DNA from: Thalassospira xiamenensis M-5 = DSM 17429
GTDB taxonomy: Bacteria > Pseudomonadota > Alphaproteobacteria > Rhodospirillales > Thalassospiraceae
DNA length: 64,000 nt
NCBI RefSeq assembly: GCF_000300235.2
Contig: NZ_CP004388.1
Location: 1,779,501-1,843,500, forward strand
Reading direction: 5' to 3'
Part shown: positions 49,910-57,982 of the stretch, one piece after another
Numbering within the stretch: position 1 is the stretch's first letter
Layout: every line of letters begins with the position of its first letter
The notes under the pieces: generated by a model
Database searches by the model: none
What the model saw: only the letters and a program-made list of their open reading frames with translations
Told to the model about the DNA's origin: nothing
Made by a program: the position numbers and the translations under genes

Positions 49910-52294
49910 TTATTGTTCCGACCATGCCGGGAAGGCGTGGCGTTCGCGCAGGATGCGGTCATTCTGGCGCAGCCGTTCCATTGCCTTGCCATAAACGCTG
50001 TCGGCGGTGTACTGGCCTTCGGGATGATCGCCACATGGCTTGCCGCTGAGCAATTCGATGGCGTCATTGATGTGTTCCACCGTCCAGATGTTGAACTTGC
50101 CCTGACGAATTGCCTGAACAACTTCCTCGCGCAGAACAACATTTTCCGCATTGGCCAGCGGGATGATCACACCCTGATCGCCGGTAAAGCCCTGATCGGC
50201 ACAAATGCGATAAAATCCTTCGATCTTGTGCGAAATGCCCCCGACTGGCTGTGCCTGCCCGAACTGGTTCATTGATCCTGTTACACCGATATTCTGGCGC
50301 ATCGGGATGTTGGAAATTGACGAAATGATCGCGCAAAGTTCGGCCATGGATGCCGAATCACCTTCTATCCCGCCATAGTTCTGTTCGAACGTCACGTTAC
50401 AGGCAAAGGATAGGGGGAATTCCTGTGCAAAGCGGGATTTAAGGAACCCTTCGATTGTCATGACCGATTTCTGCTGCAATGGGCCAGACATATCGACCAT
50501 GCGTTCGATGTTCAAAACGCCGAGGCTGCCGACATAGGAGCGTGCGGATACGCGTGCGGGCAAACCAAATGCGTGATCGCCATAATCGAGAACGGTCAGC
50601 GCGTTAACCTGCCCGACAACCGCACCATAGCTGTCGATCAGGATTTCGCGACGCTGAACCCGTTCATGGGACCGGTCTTCAAGTCGGCTGTTGCGATGAC
50701 GGCGTTCTTCGATGGCGCGTCTGACATCGGCCGCCCGGATGCTGCTACGTTTGTCGGTCTTGGCCAGTGCGCCGGCTTCGATGGCTACATCTTCGACCCG
50801 CTCGATCTGTGCGGTCAGTTTGTCACGTTCCCCGGCCCAGCGGGCCGCCTGACCCAGTAATTGGCGGATGGCCCCGTTATCAAGCGGGATGCCGGTACGT
50901 GACAATGCAGAATCACGCAGTAATCCGGTATAGATCGAAATGTTACGACCTGCGGCGGGCATGTCGGCATCGATGTCGGCCTTCACCCGGAAATGGTTGC
51001 GAAAATCAACATCCAGCGAGAAGAAAGTATAGTAATATTTCGGTGCGCCGACGATCACGACCTTGACGTCAAGCGGGATGGGGCGCGGTTCCGGTGCACC
51101 GGCAGTTGGCGGGCCGGATTTATGGGTTTCCTCGATCCGGATTTCGCCATCACGAAGGGCTGCTTTCAGGAACGCCCAGCTGTCTTCGTGTTCGACCAGC
51201 GATTCCGCGCGTAAAACCAGAACGCCGCCATTGGCGCGATGCAGGGCACCTGGCTTGATCAGGCTGAAATGCGGGTGCATGCCACCTGCTACCGGGCGGT
51301 ACTGGATTTGGCCAAACAGGTTATCATAGCTTGGGCTTGGTTCCAGAACGACATCAGGATGCTTGTCGCGCGAATGGTCGATCAGAAGATTGACCGCATA
51401 ACGGTCATCGACGGTTTCGGGCATTTTGCCATCGCCGCTGTCGATGGCGGGCTGGTCGCTGGCTTCTTCGAACGCGTCGATATTATCAAGAATGTCTTTT
51501 TCAAGCGCTTCGAACCACGCCTTCATTCCCGGTGCAGTGAATTTGTCGCGGATTTTGCGAATGCGCGGCTTCAGAACGACCTTTGCGGCCCCGCGGCGAA
51601 GCGCATCAAGCGTGTCGGAAATCTGTTCTTCAAGATCGCGGGTCGAAAGCAGCGTCTTGCGGGCTTCTTCGGCGACTTCTTCAAATGCATCTTCGGCTTC
51701 GGCGCGGCGCTCTTTGGGGATTTCGTCAAGCGAAACGGGCTCGCCTTCCTCGTTCAGGGCGACGATCATCACGCCTTTTTCGTTTTCCTGAACATCCAGA
51801 CCGCGTTCGCGGGCATATTCGCGCAAGGCGTCGAATTTTTCGCGCAGTTGTGCACGCGCTTCTTCCGTCTGGGTCTGGGTTTCGGTCAGGTGGGCTGGCG
51901 CGTTGAATGCGGATGCAAATGCCTCGCGCAGGTGCGATACCAGCGTTTCCATCGCATCGGCCAGTTTGCGGCCTTCACCAGCGGGAAGGGCATAAGGGCG
52001 CGGGCGATTGGTGCGGGAAAAGTTGTTCAGATATACCCAGTCCTGCGGTGCTGGGCGTTCTTCCATCGACTTTTTTAGATATTCGAGGGTTGCGGTCATA
52101 CGACCAGCGCGATCAAGGCCCAGAACAAAGATGTTGAAGCCCGGCTCGGACATTGAAAGACCGAACTTCAATGCCTCTGCTGCTCGGTAATGCGATGAAA
52201 AAGCAAAAATTTCAGGAGACTGGTCTTTGTGTGGGCTGCGAATCCGGAAGTGGGGGAAGCCACAATCATCAGCGTCGAGGCGGGAAACTGGCAT
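49910..52294 (-). CDS. Lon-like protease (LonB/COG1067 type)
   Basis: A 794-residue serine protease. The C-terminal domain has the Ser/Lys dyad: the serine in EGDSASMAELCAI and the lysine in VGGISHKIEGF. The middle carries an AAA-like region, and residues 150-320 are a long helical insert (Glu/Ala/Arg-rich). The N-terminal nucleotide site is degenerate: the expected GxxGxGKT is FVLGLDRAGRMTAT (Lys replaced by Arg), and the Walker B region reads GGVLVLRAESL instead of a DE box. It may therefore work with little or no ATP, or the family may use altered motifs (the LonC group is ATP-independent). It is cotranscribed with the SPOR gene. The start at 52294 has a weak ribosome site. Confidence 0.88.
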   Translation of the reverse strand: MPVSRLDADDCGFPHFRIRSPHKDQSPEIFAFSSHYRAAEALKFGLSMSEPGFNIFVLGLDRAGRMTATLEYLKKSMEERPAPQDWVYLNNFSRTNRPRPYALPAGEGRKLADAMETLVSHLREAFASAFNAPAHLTETQTQTEEARAQLREKFDALREYARERGLDVQENEKGVMIVALNEEGEPVSLDEIPKERRAEAEDAFEEVAEEARKTLLSTRDLEEQISDTLDALRRGAAKVVLKPRIRKIRDKFTAPGMKAWFEALEKDILDNIDAFEEASDQPAIDSGDGKMPETVDDRYAVNLLIDHSRDKHPDVVLEPSPSYDNLFGQIQYRPVAGGMHPHFSLIKPGALHRANGGVLVLRAESLVEHEDSWAFLKAALRDGEIRIEETHKSGPPTAGAPEPRPIPLDVKVVIVGAPKYYYTFFSLDVDFRNHFRVKADIDADMPAAGRNISIYTGLLRDSALSRTGIPLDNGAIRQLLGQAARWAGERDKLTAQIERVEDVAIEAGALAKTDKRSSIRAADVRRAIEERRHRNSRLEDRSHERVQRREILIDSYGAVVGQVNALTVLDYGDHAFGLPARVSARSYVGSLGVLNIERMVDMSGPLQQKSVMTIEGFLKSRFAQEFPLSFACNVTFEQNYGGIEGDSASMAELCAIISSISNIPMRQNIGVTGSMNQFGQAQPVGGISHKIEGFYRICADQGFTGDQGVIIPLANAENVVLREEVVQAIRQGKFNIWTVEHINDAIELLSGKPCGDHPEGQYTADSVYGKAMERLRQNDRILRERHAFPAWSEQ

Positions 52295-52508
52295 TTGCTG
52301 TCTTTCTGCTGCCCAAGAAGGATGTGATCAGGCAAGGACGCCGATCACGAAATCTTATCTTGGAAGCAACGCGATAGGACGGTCAAGAGCAGCTTGTCGA
52401 TTTTGCGATATGGGCGTCCCGGGAATTGATGATGCGATGGTGTAATGCCTCGTGCAGCTATTATCAAACCGCAACCAAAAGGCGTTTCAGTCATGGACAA
52501 AAAACGGT

Positions 52509-53951
52509 TTACATCACGACCGTATTGCCAAACTCGCTGGTTTGCAGCAGGCGTTCGACAATCTGAACGCCGTGACGCAGACGTTCGGTCGATTTTTCGG
52601 CCCCGAAACAAAGCCTTAGCCCGCGTTGTGGATGCCCGACCGAAAACTGCTGTGCCGCGGTCAGAAGCACACCGTTATTGGCCGCATTCATGACCAGTTC
52701 ACCCGGATCGATATGGTCGGGCAGATCAAGCCAGATATGATAGTTGGTCGGATGAAACCGGACATTGTAGCCCTTTAGCGTGCCCAGAATGATCGAAAGC
52801 CGTCTTGCGGCTTCTTCACGGTGCCAGGCTTCATATCGTTTGAGGCTGCCATCTTCGATCAGGCGTGAAACAAGTTCCAGATTGATGGCCGATACCATCC
52901 AGCAGGTTGATCGAATGGCGCTTGCGAGTTTGGCGATCATTTCGCTTGGGGCGTGGATATAACCGACGCGAAGACCGCCGCCGATGCTTTTTGAGACCCC
53001 GTCCAGATAGATGCTGCGTTCCGGCGCAAAGCATGAGAGCGGCGGTGGCGCATCGGGATTGAGGAAGTGATAGATGCCATCCTCGATCAAAAGCAGATCA
53101 TATTTGCGCAGAATTTCAGCGATTTCCATGCGTCGCTGTTGGCTCATGGTGCAGCACAGCGGATTGTGCAGGGTTGGCATCAAATAAATGGCGCGCGGGC
53201 TTTGTGTCCGGCAAAGGGTTTCAAGAACATCCGGAATGATGCCTTCGTCGTCCATGGCAACACCACGCAGACGGAATTGCAGCAGATTTGCAAGGCTGCG
53301 CAGGTTCGGATAGGTCAATTCCTCGCACAGGACCAGATCGCCTGGTCGTACGGTTGCCAGCAATGAAACCGTCATTCCGTGCTGAACGCCTGCGGTTGGC
53401 AGAACACGTTCCGGATTGTCATCCAGTCCGAGTGCACCGGCCATTGAGGCAAGGGCGCGCCGGTGGCCCGGCATGCCATATTCCGACTTGTAGGTGATCA
53501 TGTCATCCAGAGGGGTACATTTGGCGACATCAATCAGGACATTGCGAATATGGTCTTCGCGCGGGGGGAGGGGGCAATTCATGCGGAAATTGACCGGCCC
53601 GATATCCTCGTCATCATCATTTGCCGTTTCGCGGGCCATTTTCCCGATATTGTTACTGAAGTGTCCCGGTGCGGGAACCGTCGCCGCCATATCCAGTTCG
53701 CTTTGCAAACTGCCCAGCACATATGTGCCGCGTCCGACTTCGCCAGCAACAAGCCCCAGTCTTTCCGCCTCGCGGTAGGACCGCGTAATCGTACCGACTG
53801 TAACGCCCAGGTGATAGGCAAGGTCGCGATGAGTGGGAAGACGGTCGCCGGGTTTGAGTGACCCGTCATCAACCGCGCTGCGGATGGCGTGTGCGATCTG
53901 TCGATAAACAGGGCCGCTGCCGCCTTCGATGTTTGGAAGCCATATTGTCAT
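52509..53951 (-). CDS. MocR-type regulator (GntR HTH plus aminotransferase domain)
   Basis: A 480-residue MocR regulator. The N-terminal GntR winged helix (13-78: PVYRQIAHAIRSAVDDG, LAYHLGVTVGTITRSYREAE) is joined by a polar linker (85-120) to an aminotransferase-like fold type I domain. The PLP lysine is K321 in YLDGVSKSIGGGLRVGY. MocR proteins bind PLP as an external aldimine with an amino acid and regulate neighbouring genes. It is divergent from DUF1127 and a three-enzyme amino-acid cluster, and operator-like palindromes lie immediately upstream of its start (53954-53993). The effector amino acid is unknown; PLP enzymes nearby suggest which type it would be. Confidence 0.92.
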   Translation of the reverse strand: MTIWLPNIEGGSGPVYRQIAHAIRSAVDDGSLKPGDRLPTHRDLAYHLGVTVGTITRSYREAERLGLVAGEVGRGTYVLGSLQSELDMAATVPAPGHFSNNIGKMARETANDDDEDIGPVNFRMNCPLPPREDHIRNVLIDVAKCTPLDDMITYKSEYGMPGHRRALASMAGALGLDDNPERVLPTAGVQHGMTVSLLATVRPGDLVLCEELTYPNLRSLANLLQFRLRGVAMDDEGIIPDVLETLCRTQSPRAIYLMPTLHNPLCCTMSQQRRMEIAEILRKYDLLLIEDGIYHFLNPDAPPPLSCFAPERSIYLDGVSKSIGGGLRVGYIHAPSEMIAKLASAIRSTCWMVSAINLELVSRLIEDGSLKRYEAWHREEAARRLSIILGTLKGYNVRFHPTNYHIWLDLPDHIDPGELVMNAANNGVLLTAAQQFSVGHPQRGLRLCFGAEKSTERLRHGVQIVERLLQTSEFGNTVVM

Positions 53952-53953
53952 GG

Positions 53954-53993
53954 TGACAATGTTTAAATTGACACAATGTCAATGTCAATGACA
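53954..53993. promoter_or_regulatory. MocR operator cluster
   Basis: A 17-bp perfect palindrome ATTGACACAATGTCAAT (53967-53983) is followed by the 11-bp perfect palindrome TGTCAATGACA (53983-53993), and a further TGACAAT copy lies at 53954-53960. The same TTGACA/TGTCAA half-site recurs in direct and inverted order. These lie within 45 bp of the MocR start and 40 bp of the DUF1127 gene, so the regulator probably binds here. Confidence 0.65.
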
Positions 53994-54030
53994 AAACAAA
54001 ATCGGTACAATTAATCGACAGGAGGAAGTG

Positions 54031-54315
54031 ATGGTAAATTGTAACGATACAATCCGGGTTTCCGAACTCAATATCAAAGGAAACGTACAGATGAACACCA
54101 AAGGCGCTGTCAAGGCGACTGACTGGCGTTCTGCTGTTGCCGGCATCGCTGTCTTCGTCGTCGAATATCTTCGCGCCTGGCAGGAACACGCACGCGACCG
54201 CAGAATGTTGGAAAAGCTTGATGATCACCTTCTGAAGGATATCGGAATGACGCGATCCGATCTGGATCACGAATTGTCAAAGCCGTTTTGGACAGGGTTC
54301 CCCCCGCGCAACTAG
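54031..54315 (+). CDS. DUF1127 small protein
   Basis: A 94-residue protein whose C-terminal half (ARDRRMLEKLDDHLLKDIGMTRSDLDHEL) is the DUF1127 motif, an Arg-rich helical stretch common in alphaproteobacteria. Some DUF1127 proteins bind RNA (known in Rhodobacter). The ATG at 54031 has GGAGGAAGTG in front. A second start at 54091 (MNTKGAVKATDW) with AAAGGAAACG is also credible; the 20 residues in between are not conserved. It is the first gene of the rightward cluster; a 10-bp perfect hairpin follows. Its link to the amino-acid enzymes is unknown. Confidence 0.82.
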   Translation: MVNCNDTIRVSELNIKGNVQMNTKGAVKATDWRSAVAGIAVFVVEYLRAWQEHARDRRMLEKLDDHLLKDIGMTRSDLDHELSKPFWTGFPPRN

Positions 54316-54327
54316 ATTATGTTGCGC

Positions 54328-54363
54328 CGAACGGAGGTTCACGCTCCCTCGTGCCTCCGTTCG
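54328..54363 (+). terminator. Strong hairpin between DUF1127 and the PLP operon
   Basis: CGAACGGAGG pairs perfectly with CCTCCGTTCG over a 16-nt loop. No T-run follows (AACCCTGTC), so it may be an attenuator, an RNA-stability element, or a weak terminator allowing partial read-through into the enzymes. Confidence 0.6.
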
Positions 54364-54430
54364 AACCCTGTCTGAATTGTCCCGATGAATATCATTCGAT
54401 TGTACTGATGAACTATCCGAAAGGGTGACA

Positions 54431-55399
54431 ATGTCGCTGTTTACCGAAAAGGAGCTTCGCGAAGCTGCGTCTTATGTCCACCAATATGTGGCTCCGACGC
54501 CGACAATACGCTGGCCGTTGCTGGATCGGGCGACTGGATTGTCCCTGTATGTGAAGCATGAAAACCATACCCGCCTTGGTGCGTTCAAAATTCGTGGCGG
54601 GCTGACATTTTGTCGTTATCTGAAAAATTCCATCGGAGTATCGCGGGGCATCATAAGTGCCACGCGTGGCAATCATGGCCAAAGTCTGGCACATGCCGCC
54701 AGTCAGTCGGGCCTTTCGGCAACCATTATTGTTCCGCGCGGCAACTCGGTTGAAAAGAACGCAGCGATGCGGGCTTGGGGTGCCGAGGTCATCGAGCATG
54801 GCGACGATTTTCAGGATGCTGCGGAATATGCAGGCCAATATGCCGCTGCCGAAGATTTGGTGATGGTGCCGCCTTTTCACCCGGAACTGGTGCGCGGCGT
54901 TGCATCATACGGGCTGGAACTGTTTGATGCGGTCAGAAAGCTTGACCGGATTTACGTGCCGATTGGTATGGGGTCAGGGATTTGTTCGTTGATTACAGTG
55001 CGCGATGCTCTGGGCCTTGATACCGACATTATCGGTGTTGTCGCGACGGGGGCAGATGCCGTGCTGCAATCCTTCCGGGCGGGCAAGGTGATTACAACAC
55101 CAACCGCGAATACGTTTGCAGATGGCGTTGCCTGTCGCAGTCCTGATCCGGCAGCGTTCGCAATCATCAAAGACGGCGCGTCAGATATTGTTGCGGTAAG
55201 CGATGATCAAATCCGCGATGCCATGCGCCTTTATTTCAGTTCCTGCCACACCCTTGCCGAGGGTGCGGGGGCGGTATCACTTGCCGCGGCGATTGCAGAT
55301 CACGAACGCAATATCGGCAAGAAGACAGCTGTCATTCTGAGTGGTTCCAATATCGACCGGACCGACTATGCCCGTATCCTGAACGGAGATACCCAATGA
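54431..55399 (+). CDS. Threonine dehydratase-like PLP enzyme
   Basis: A 322-residue fold-type II PLP enzyme. The PLP lysine is K53 in HENHTRLGAFKIRGG, a hallmark of a dehydratase subgroup (with His where ordinary IlvA has Leu-Gln); the asparagine loop is SATRGNHGQS and the phosphate loop PIGMGSGICS. The phosphate loop replaces the usual tetraglycine with GMGSG, an uncommon feature. No ACT domain is present. Possible reactions are beta-elimination from threonine, serine or 3-hydroxyaspartate. ATG 54431 follows AAAGGG; a GTG at 54425 is in frame. The stop overlaps the decarboxylase start by 4 nt, so the two are coupled. Confidence 0.85.
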   Translation: MSLFTEKELREAASYVHQYVAPTPTIRWPLLDRATGLSLYVKHENHTRLGAFKIRGGLTFCRYLKNSIGVSRGIISATRGNHGQSLAHAASQSGLSATIIVPRGNSVEKNAAMRAWGAEVIEHGDDFQDAAEYAGQYAAAEDLVMVPPFHPELVRGVASYGLELFDAVRKLDRIYVPIGMGSGICSLITVRDALGLDTDIIGVVATGADAVLQSFRAGKVITTPTANTFADGVACRSPDPAAFAIIKDGASDIVAVSDDQIRDAMRLYFSSCHTLAEGAGAVSLAAAIADHERNIGKKTAVILSGSNIDRTDYARILNGDTQ

Positions 55400-56829
55400 G
55401 CCGCCCGTTAAATCGTGCCGGCAGCAGCCCCACTGCGACGACGGCGCGTCATCTGATGTTTGATGATCTTGAACAGCTTGACCAGATACTGGCCGCAACC
55501 AGCGATATGGCACGCGACTTTGTTCAGGGTGCTGACGACATGGATGTGACCTGCCGCGACTTTTCTGCCTTTGATCCCTCGCGCCCGATGCCGGGGCAGG
55601 GTCGCGGTACGCTTGATGCGCTGCGGGCAGCGAAGGAAGAAATTCTGCCGCTGCTCGCCGCATCAATCGGTCCCCGTTATCTTGGTTTTGTGACCGGCGG
55701 CACGACACCGGCCGCCCTTGCCGGTGATTGGTTGACAGGCGCAATCGATCAGAACGCAACCGGCCCGGAGGGCAGCGTTACGGCAGCAGTCGAAGAACAG
55801 GTGATCAACTGGATTTGCGAGATGGCCGGGCTACCCCGCAGGCGTTTTGATGGTGTACTGACAACGGGTGCGACGGTATCGAACCTTTTGGGGCTTGTTG
55901 CCGGGCGCCAATGGTGCGGTCAGCAGATCGGCGTTGATGTTGACGCCGACGGGGCGGGTGTGCTGCCAGGTTTTGAAATATTTGCCGCAAGCCCGCATGC
56001 CAGCATGATCAAGGATTTGTCGGTTACCGGGATTGGTCGCAATAGCTTTACCAAGGTTGCAACCCGACCGGGGACCGAGGAAACCGATATCACCGATCTT
56101 AAAAACCGCCTTGCGGCAAGTACGGCCAAGGCCAAGCTGGTTATCGCGTCTGCGGGCACGGTGAATGCGACTGATTTCGATGATCTGATCGCGATTGCCG
56201 ATTTGTGTGCGGCTTATGGGGCGTGGCTGCATGTTGATGCGGCGTTTGGCATGTTTGCCGCCCTTGATGATCGGCGCGCCCATCTGCTAGCAGGACTTGA
56301 TCGGGCAGACTCTATCACCTCAGATGGTCATAAATGGCTGAATGTTCCGTATGATTGCGGGATTTTCCTGACCCGGCATATCAGTGTGCTTGAAACCTGC
56401 TGCCGGGCGTTTGCGCCGTATTTGCAGACGGATGCGGTTGGAAATATGTATATCAATCGCGGGGTGGAAAATTCCCGCCGGTTCCGGGCTTTGCCGCTTT
56501 GGCTGGCGATGGTCGCCTATGGACGTGACGGTTTTGTCGGGATTGTTCGGGCGAACTGCGATCAGGCAGTTGATCTGGCGCAATGGGTGCGTGGTCATGA
56601 CCGGCTTGAATTGCTGGCCGATCCCAAACTTAACGTGATCATGTTTACCGGCCCGGGCAGCGATGATGATAATCGTGGCTTGCTGTCGCGTATCAATGCG
56701 ACTGGAAAACTGTTCATGACGCCAACGATCTATGGTGGACGGTTCGGGTTCCGTGCGGCGTTCAGCAACTGGCGCATGCGTGATCACGATTTGCAAATCG
56801 TCAAGGATGCGATTGACAGTGTACTGTAA
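55396..56829 (+). CDS. Group II PLP-dependent amino-acid decarboxylase
   Basis: A 477-residue fold-type I decarboxylase of the glutamate/aromatic-L-amino-acid decarboxylase family. GPRYLGFVTGGTTPAALAGD and TGPEGSVTAAVEEQV near 93-135 are typical, the cofactor Asp is in HVDAAFG (D281), and the PLP lysine is K313 in TSDGHKWLNVPYD. A short, Ser/Thr-rich N-terminus precedes the domain. The substrate could be an aromatic, acidic or basic amino acid. Translation is coupled to the dehydratase-like gene by ATGA overlap. Such an enzyme would give an amine (or a transaminated product if abortive) that PhzF or the dehydratase then processes (inference). Confidence 0.88.
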   Translation: MSRPLNRAGSSPTATTARHLMFDDLEQLDQILAATSDMARDFVQGADDMDVTCRDFSAFDPSRPMPGQGRGTLDALRAAKEEILPLLAASIGPRYLGFVTGGTTPAALAGDWLTGAIDQNATGPEGSVTAAVEEQVINWICEMAGLPRRRFDGVLTTGATVSNLLGLVAGRQWCGQQIGVDVDADGAGVLPGFEIFAASPHASMIKDLSVTGIGRNSFTKVATRPGTEETDITDLKNRLAASTAKAKLVIASAGTVNATDFDDLIAIADLCAAYGAWLHVDAAFGMFAALDDRRAHLLAGLDRADSITSDGHKWLNVPYDCGIFLTRHISVLETCCRAFAPYLQTDAVGNMYINRGVENSRRFRALPLWLAMVAYGRDGFVGIVRANCDQAVDLAQWVRGHDRLELLADPKLNVIMFTGPGSDDDNRGLLSRINATGKLFMTPTIYGGRFGFRAAFSNWRMRDHDLQIVKDAIDSVL

Positions 56830-56875
56830 AGGCGCTGTTTTCCAAGTATCAAAGACCATTCAGGATAAAAGACGA

Positions 56876-57703
56876 ATGAAAACGCTTCCGATTTACCAGA
56901 TTGATGCTTTTACCAACCGGATGTTTGCCGGTAATCCGGCGGCAGTCGTGCCACTTGATGGCTGGTTGCCCGAGGTGGTCATGCAAAATATTGCGATGGA
57001 AAACAATCTGTCGGAAACGGCTTTCGTGGTGAAGCTTGATCCGGCAAAGAATGACGGGGCTGATTTTCATATCCGATGGTTCACACCAACGGTCGAAGTG
57101 CCGCTTTGTGGTCACGCGACGCTGGCGAGTGCGTTTGTCATTTTCAATATGCTGGGTTTTGACGGTGATTTAATACGATTGCAAAGTGCCAGCGGCATTC
57201 TGACCGCGCGGCGCGATGGTGATGCGATTGTACTTAATTTCCCCAAGCAATCGATTGCTCCTGATGATGTTCCGGCGCATGTTCTTGCCTCCATATCCGA
57301 CGCAGCCCCGCGGGGGACTTTCCGTGTTACCAGCCGGGATACCGATTTTGTCGTGGTTTATGACGATGCATCGGTGGTGCGGAACATGAAACCGGATATG
57401 TCGGCATTAGGGAAACTTGCCGAACGCGGCGTAATCGTTACCGCACCAGGTGATCAGCCGGGCATTGATATGGTATCGCGGTATTTCCTGCCCGCCCTTG
57501 GTATCGATGAAGACCCTGTAACCGGCTATATGCATTGTGTTGTTGCGCCATATTGGGCGGAACATAGCGGTAAATCCAATGTTGTCGGGTATCAGGCGTC
57601 CAAGCGTGGCGGGATCGTTGATTGTACGATTGATGGGGAACGCGTCCATCTGAAGGGCAATGCGCTTTTGTATCTTAAGGGTGAGATTTATCTGCCTGAT
57701 TGA
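56876..57703 (+). CDS. PhzF family isomerase/epimerase
   Basis: A 275-residue protein with the diaminopimelate-epimerase-like fold of PhzF. The conserved start YQIDAFTNRMFAGNPAAVV, the catalytic Glu47 in NNLSETAFV, the RWFTPTVEVPLCGHATLASA segment and DEDPVTGYMHCVV near the end are diagnostic. PhzF catalyses a proton shift in phenazine synthesis; most homologues have unknown substrates. The ATG at 56876 gives the family N-terminus and has AGGAT 9 nt upstream; the frame extends further back into the decarboxylase. It is the last gene of the cluster, ended by a hairpin at 57736-57771. No other phz genes are present, so phenazine synthesis is unlikely. Confidence 0.9.
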   Translation: MKTLPIYQIDAFTNRMFAGNPAAVVPLDGWLPEVVMQNIAMENNLSETAFVVKLDPAKNDGADFHIRWFTPTVEVPLCGHATLASAFVIFNMLGFDGDLIRLQSASGILTARRDGDAIVLNFPKQSIAPDDVPAHVLASISDAAPRGTFRVTSRDTDFVVVYDDASVVRNMKPDMSALGKLAERGVIVTAPGDQPGIDMVSRYFLPALGIDEDPVTGYMHCVVAPYWAEHSGKSNVVGYQASKRGGIVDCTIDGERVHLKGNALLYLKGEIYLPD

Positions 57704-57735
57704 CGTCGGACAGACTGTCGAAAAGCGATCGTTGC

Positions 57736-57775
57736 AATGGCGGGCAGGGCACAACACTGTCCGCCATTTTTATGG
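57736..57775 (+). terminator. Terminator after PhzF
   Basis: AATGGCGG (57736-57743) pairs with CCGCCATT (57761-57768) and is followed by TTTATGG. It ends the PLP operon. Confidence 0.8.
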
Positions 57776-57982
57776 CAAAATACCGGGTTTTGGTGATCTG
57801 GCAGGGTTGCGCGGTCTAACCACTATCGCGCAAGGCCGCGATCCGACGTTTGATTTTTATTGACCTCTTGCGGGGGCTTTCGTCTAAGTAAGGGCAAAAT
57901 ACGACTTCCGGGGAATGGACGGGCGTTTTGAATAGCCTGCCACAACCCCGTATAAAAGCGCTGTTGCAGGGGAAGATAGATC

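Noticed and set aside
52509..56829. Ectoine utilisation cluster (MocR plus dehydratase resembles enuR-eutB)
   Set aside because: The characteristic eutC, eutD, eutE and ectoine transporter genes are absent, and a decarboxylase and PhzF are present instead.
54425..57703. Phenazine biosynthesis assignment for the PhzF cluster
   Set aside because: No phzA/B, D, E or G genes are present; PhzF homologues are common outside phenazine pathways.
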